Source: Nitrospinaceae bacterium (GTDB lineage: Bacteria; Nitrospinota; Nitrospinia; Nitrospinales; Nitrospinaceae). Taken from it: a stretch of DNA of 64,000 nucleotides. Positions 61,025-64,000 of this stretch are shown one piece after another (the first letter of the stretch is position 1; every line of letters starts with the position of its first letter). Made by a program: the position numbers and the translations under genes. The notes beneath the pieces were generated by a model. That model had not been told where the DNA came from and ran no database searches. It saw nothing but the letters and a program-made list of their open reading frames with translations. The stretch spans positions 124,001 to 188,000 of the forward strand of contig JANQEK010000015.1 of NCBI GenBank assembly GCA_028278405.1, written 5' to 3'.

Positions 61025-61824
61025 GCTTTCTCGGCCTTGAAAACAAGACCATTCTGGTAACGGGCGTCGCCAACAAAAAAAGTGTTGCGTACCATATCGG
61101 CAAAACCCTCGAAGCCGAAAACGCCAACGTTCTTTACAGTGTTCGATCCGAGAAGCGCAAAGCCAGCGTCGTCAAGATCATCGATCCGGCGCGAACTTTT
61201 GTCTGCGATGTGGAGAAGGACAAAGATATCGCCCGTCTGAAAAAGGAGATATCTAAGAAGACCGACGTTTTACATGGTTTGGTACATTCCATTGCGTTTG
61301 CCAATTTTTCTGAAGGATTGAAACCGTTTCACGAAACGTCGAAGAAGGATTTTCTGCAGTGCGTGGATATTTCCTGCTATTCGCTGACCAATTTGGCAAA
61401 TGCGTTTAAAGACTTGTTCGATCCCGATGCTTCGGTGGTGACGATCTCCATTTCGACGACACGCATGGCGGCGGAGAATTACGGTTTCATGGGCCCTGCC
61501 AAGGCCGCTCTCGATTCATCGCTGTGTTTTCTCGCCAAATCATTCAGCGCGTTTTCCAAAGTGCGCTTCAATTCCGTCAATGCCGGATTGTTGAAATCCT
61601 CCGCCTCGGCGGGTATCCCCGGTTACATCGATTCCTACCTGCATGCCGAACAATCGACCCTGCGTAAGCAGGCGCTGACCACTCAGGAAGTCGCCAATGC
61701 CGCTGTATTTTTGCTGAGCGAACGGTCCAGCGGCATCAACGCCCAGGGCATCGTCCTCGACGCCGGCATGTCGACCAACTACTTCGACAAAGACATCGTC
61801 AAGAAAGCTCAGAGACCCGATTAA
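61021..61824 (+). CDS. Enoyl-ACP reductase-like SDR (FabI-like)
   Basis: A 267-residue protein of the FabI group of short-chain dehydrogenases: [20 protein letters not shown] at the N-terminus, [10 protein letters not shown], and the catalytic tyrosine and lysine with six residues between them (Y154 and K161 in YGFMGPAK). E. coli FabI has a second tyrosine ten residues before this one; here that position is Ile. The enzyme would reduce the enoyl-ACP double bond, but the change suggests an altered substrate or a changed role. It starts at GTG overlapping the dehydratase stop. Confidence 0.85.
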   Translation: MSFLGLENKTILVTGVANKKSVAYHIGKTLEAENANVLYSVRSEKRKASVVKIIDPARTFVCDVEKDKDIARLKKEISKKTDVLHGLVHSIAFANFSEGLKPFHETSKKDFLQCVDISCYSLTNLANAFKDLFDPDASVVTISISTTRMAAENYGFMGPAKAALDSSLCFLAKSFSAFSKVRFNSVNAGLLKSSASAGIPGYIDSYLHAEQSTLRKQALTTQEVANAAVFLLSERSSGINAQGIVLDAGMSTNYFDKDIVKKAQRPD

Positions 61825-61826
61825 GA

Positions 61827-62915
61827 TTAGTTGTCTGAATCCGGGAATAGTTTTTGCTGACGGTTATGCGGATTGCGGAAGTGCTCTGTGGTAAGAGACG
61901 GGCCGCCGCTGTCAAAACCGTTACGTTTGCGGGCTTGTTGAAACAAATCCTGGATTTGCCGTGCGTACACACCTTCTCCCCTCATGCGTGATCCAAACCG
62001 GGAATCGTTCAATTCTCCTCCACGGATTTCCCGCAGACGGTTTAACACTTTGTTCGCCTGAGTGGGAGTGTGGGTTTCCAGCCACTGAGTGAATAGAGCT
62101 TTCACACCATACGGCAGCCGCAGAATAACATTGCCCGCGAATCGGGCTCCAGCACTTGCAGCTTTCTGTAACAGATGCGGAATCTCATGATCGTTGAGCC
62201 CTGGAATGATCGGAGCGGTCATCACCCCAACCGGAATACCGGCCTGGGATAACGTGCGAATAGCCTCCAGTCGTTTCTCCGGAAGAGGAGCGCGGGGTTC
62301 CAATTTACGCGACAGGTGATTGTCCAGAGTGATGATGGACAGGTAGACGGCGGCGCAGTCCCACTGAGCCAACTCCGCTAGCACATCCACATCGCGGGTG
62401 ACCAGATGGTTTTTGGTAACGATAGCCACAGGATTGCGAAAACGCAAAGCCGTCTCCAGGCAACGCCGGGTCAGTTTCAGTTGGCGTTCAATGGGCTGAT
62501 AGCAGTCGGTCACACCCGAGAAGGCGATGACCTGGGGGTTCCATTTTTTTGAAGCCAACTCTTTCTCCAGGAGTTCTGGAGCTTTTTCTTTGACCAGTAT
62601 TTTGGTTTCGAAGTCGATTCCGGCCGACAACTCAAAATATTCGTGAGTGGGTCGGGCATAGCAATAAGCGCATCCGTGCTCGCAACCGCGATAGGGATTG
62701 AGGCTCACATTAAGCGGAATGTCAGGACTGTCATTGGTGGAAAGGATCGAGCGGGAGGTATCCTTCAGAAAAATCGTTTGCGGTGCGGGACCTTCGGGAT
62801 TGTCCAGCCAGTCTTCCTGTGTCGAGCGTTCAATGGGTTTAAAGCGGTTGGCAGGATTTAAAGAGGCTCCACGGCCGTGAACGGGTTTTAATGCATTTGA
62901 GTTCTCCGTAGACAT
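61827..62915 (-). CDS. SPL-family radical SAM protein (PA0069-like)
   Basis: A 362-residue radical SAM protein of the Rv2578c/PA0069 group. The cluster motif is NPYRGCEHGCAYCYARPTHE. The motifs GVTDCYQPIERQLKLTRRCL, IVTKNHLVTRDVDVL, PIIPGLNDHEI and RFGSRMRGEGVYARQIQDLF are typical. It is related to spore photoproduct lyase but its reaction is not known. The ATG at 62915 is preferred over a TTG four codons earlier. It converges with the enoyl reductase (two bases apart). Confidence 0.85.
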   Translation of the reverse strand: MSTENSNALKPVHGRGASLNPANRFKPIERSTQEDWLDNPEGPAPQTIFLKDTSRSILSTNDSPDIPLNVSLNPYRGCEHGCAYCYARPTHEYFELSAGIDFETKILVKEKAPELLEKELASKKWNPQVIAFSGVTDCYQPIERQLKLTRRCLETALRFRNPVAIVTKNHLVTRDVDVLAELAQWDCAAVYLSIITLDNHLSRKLEPRAPLPEKRLEAIRTLSQAGIPVGVMTAPIIPGLNDHEIPHLLQKAASAGARFAGNVILRLPYGVKALFTQWLETHTPTQANKVLNRLREIRGGELNDSRFGSRMRGEGVYARQIQDLFQQARKRNGFDSGGPSLTTEHFRNPHNRQQKLFPDSDN

Positions 62916-63002
62916 AAAACCTGGCAAGCATTTGAGTCAAACTTTATCTGAGGGCGACAGCGATCATTGAAGGCGGTTCCAGTTCCACTCCCTGCCCAGG
63001 GC

Positions 63003-64000
63003 TCAGAACTGTTGGAGGAAGCGCAGATCGTTTTCGAAGAATAAGCGGATATCGTTGATGCCGTATTTGAGCATGGCGATGCGTTCGATTCCCATCCCGA
63101 AGGCAAACCCCGTCCATTTTTCCGGATCGTATTTAACGGCTTTGAACACCGCCGGGTCCACCATGCCGGCGCCGAGAATTTCCAGCCAGCCCGTTTGCGA
63201 ACAGACCCGACATCCTTTCCCCGAGCAGATGACACACTGGATATCCACTTCCGCGCTGGGGCAGGTGAACGGGAAGAAACTGGGGCGGAATCGTACCTGG
63301 GTTTTCTCGCCGAAGATCTGGTGCACAAAGATGTTCATCACTCCCTTGAGATCGCTGAACGTTACCTTTTCGTCCACCATCAGGCCTTCGATCTGGTGAA
63401 ACATGGGAGTGTGGGATACATCCGAATCACAGCGGTACACTTTACCCGGCGCAATGATACGCAGCGGCGGTTGTTGTTTTTCCATCACATGAATCTGCAC
63501 TGGAGAAGTGTGGGTGCGCAATACTTTTTCACCGCCAATATAGAATGTATCCTGCATGTCCCGCGCCGGGTGATCTTTGGGAATGTTGAGGGCTTCAAAG
63601 TTGTAGTAATCGGATTCCACTTCCGGTCCTTCCGCCACCTGGAATCCCAGGCTGACGAAAATAGCGATGAGTTCTTCCATGACCTGGGTGATGGGGTGGA
63701 GCGAGCCGCGGGCTTCCTTGCGGCCGGGCAGGGTGGTGTCGAACGAGCGGTCGCCTCCTTCCGAGGAAGCGCCTTTCAGTTTTTCGGTTTTTTCTTTGAC
63801 CTCGTTTTCGATCCAGTTTTTGAGCTCGTTGATATGGCGGCCCACTTCCCTTTTCTGCTCGGAAGAAAGTTCGCGCATATCCTTCATCACCTGCGTCACC
63901 AGGCCTTTTTTCCCCAGGAAATCCGTACGCAGTTGACGCAGTTCTTCTCCCACTCCGACCTCGGAGATGCGGTTTTTGAAATCGTCTTTATATTGTTTGA
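63003..64000 (-). CDS. pheS: Phenylalanine-tRNA ligase alpha subunit, cut by the window edge
   Basis: The frame stays open from 63003 to the right edge, so the N-terminal part of the gene lies outside the window. Present are the end of the N-terminal helical region (LRTDFLGKKGLVTQVMKDMR) and the catalytic domain with motif 2 (FHQIEGLMVDEKVTFSDLKG, RFRPSFFPFTCPSAEVDI), a four-cysteine insert CVICSGKGCRVC, GWLEILGAGMVDPAVF and motif 3 (GFAFGMGIERIAMLKYGIND). PheS forms an alpha2-beta2 enzyme with PheT. The gene downstream on the same strand is a radical SAM protein, not pheT. Confidence 0.95.
   Translation of the reverse strand, partial: KQYKDDFKNRISEVGVGEELRQLRTDFLGKKGLVTQVMKDMRELSSEQKREVGRHINELKNWIENEVKEKTEKLKGASSEGGDRSFDTTLPGRKEARGSLHPITQVMEELIAIFVSLGFQVAEGPEVESDYYNFEALNIPKDHPARDMQDTFYIGGEKVLRTHTSPVQIHVMEKQQPPLRIIAPGKVYRCDSDVSHTPMFHQIEGLMVDEKVTFSDLKGVMNIFVHQIFGEKTQVRFRPSFFPFTCPSAEVDIQCVICSGKGCRVCSQTGWLEILGAGMVDPAVFKAVKYDPEKWTGFAFGMGIERIAMLKYGINDIRLFFENDLRFLQQF

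Overview
The window is ordinary bacterial chromosome of moderate GC content with an AT-rich patch near 39.7-40.9 kb. The cell is Gram-negative (MlaC-like protein, several lipoproteins, secreted proteins), flagellated, has type IV pili, and carries the hopanoid enzyme HpnH. The mix of sigma-54 control, the hopanoid gene, the ammonium transporter and a fatty-acid cluster with phytoene-desaturase-like enzymes suggests a Nitrospina-like (Nitrospinota) or deltaproteobacterium-like lineage. This is an impression from gene content, not the result of a search.

Layout. 0-1.4 kb: ybaB-recR, tRNA-Asn with its own promoter and terminator, and two copies of a GC-rich dispersed repeat. 1.4-3.7 kb (minus): an ECF sigma factor operon with a membrane protein, two secreted proteins (one DUF3106-like) and, upstream, a secreted protein built of 11-residue repeats. 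3.9-8.6 kb: panE, a nuclease, a U32 tRNA-hydroxylation protein, a small membrane protein and hpnH. 8.8-17 kb: a long type IV pilus operon (TPR lipoprotein, rodZ-like, two pilT-type ATPases, zinc-ribbon protein, cyclic-nucleotide-binding protein, pilC, pilS). 18-21.6 kb (minus): flagellar fliK-flgD-flgE behind a clear sigma-54 promoter. 21.7-31 kb: zinc-finger protein, glycosyltransferase-like membrane protein, CPA2 antiporter, Amt, pentapeptide protein, tRNA-Leu and a TPR membrane protein. 31.2-33.7 kb: a GAF-type sigma-54 activator and an HDOD protein. 33.8-37.7 kb: folD-xseA-xseB-tlyA-dcd, with tlyA interrupted by a one-base shift at a run of nine A. 37.7-47.7 kb: degenerate HD-GYP protein, gpmA, the AT-rich patch, recN, mlaC-like, rimO, a PPi-type phosphofructokinase and a trypsin-like lipoprotein. 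48-54.6 kb: rpsB-tsf-pyrH-frr-uppS-cdsA-dxr-ispF. 55.2-61.8 kb: a compact cluster of ketosynthase, acyl carrier protein, two FAD oxidoreductases of the phytoene desaturase type, FabG, FabZ and FabI homologues. 61.8-64 kb (minus): a radical SAM protein and the 3' part of pheS, which runs off the right edge.

How it fits together. The housekeeping blocks cover recombination (recR, recN), translation (rpsB, tsf, frr, rimO, tlyA, pheS), isoprenoid and phospholipid precursors (uppS, cdsA, dxr, ispF) and glycolysis (pfk, gpmA). Sigma-54 is a recurring theme: the flagellar hook promoter, a GAF-AAA-Fis activator and a PilS-type kinase all lie here. The best candidate for an undescribed system is the 55.2-61.8 kb cluster. 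It has a complete carrier-protein-based chain-building set plus two redox enzymes not used in normal fatty acid synthesis, so it probably makes an unusual unsaturated or cyclised acyl chain.
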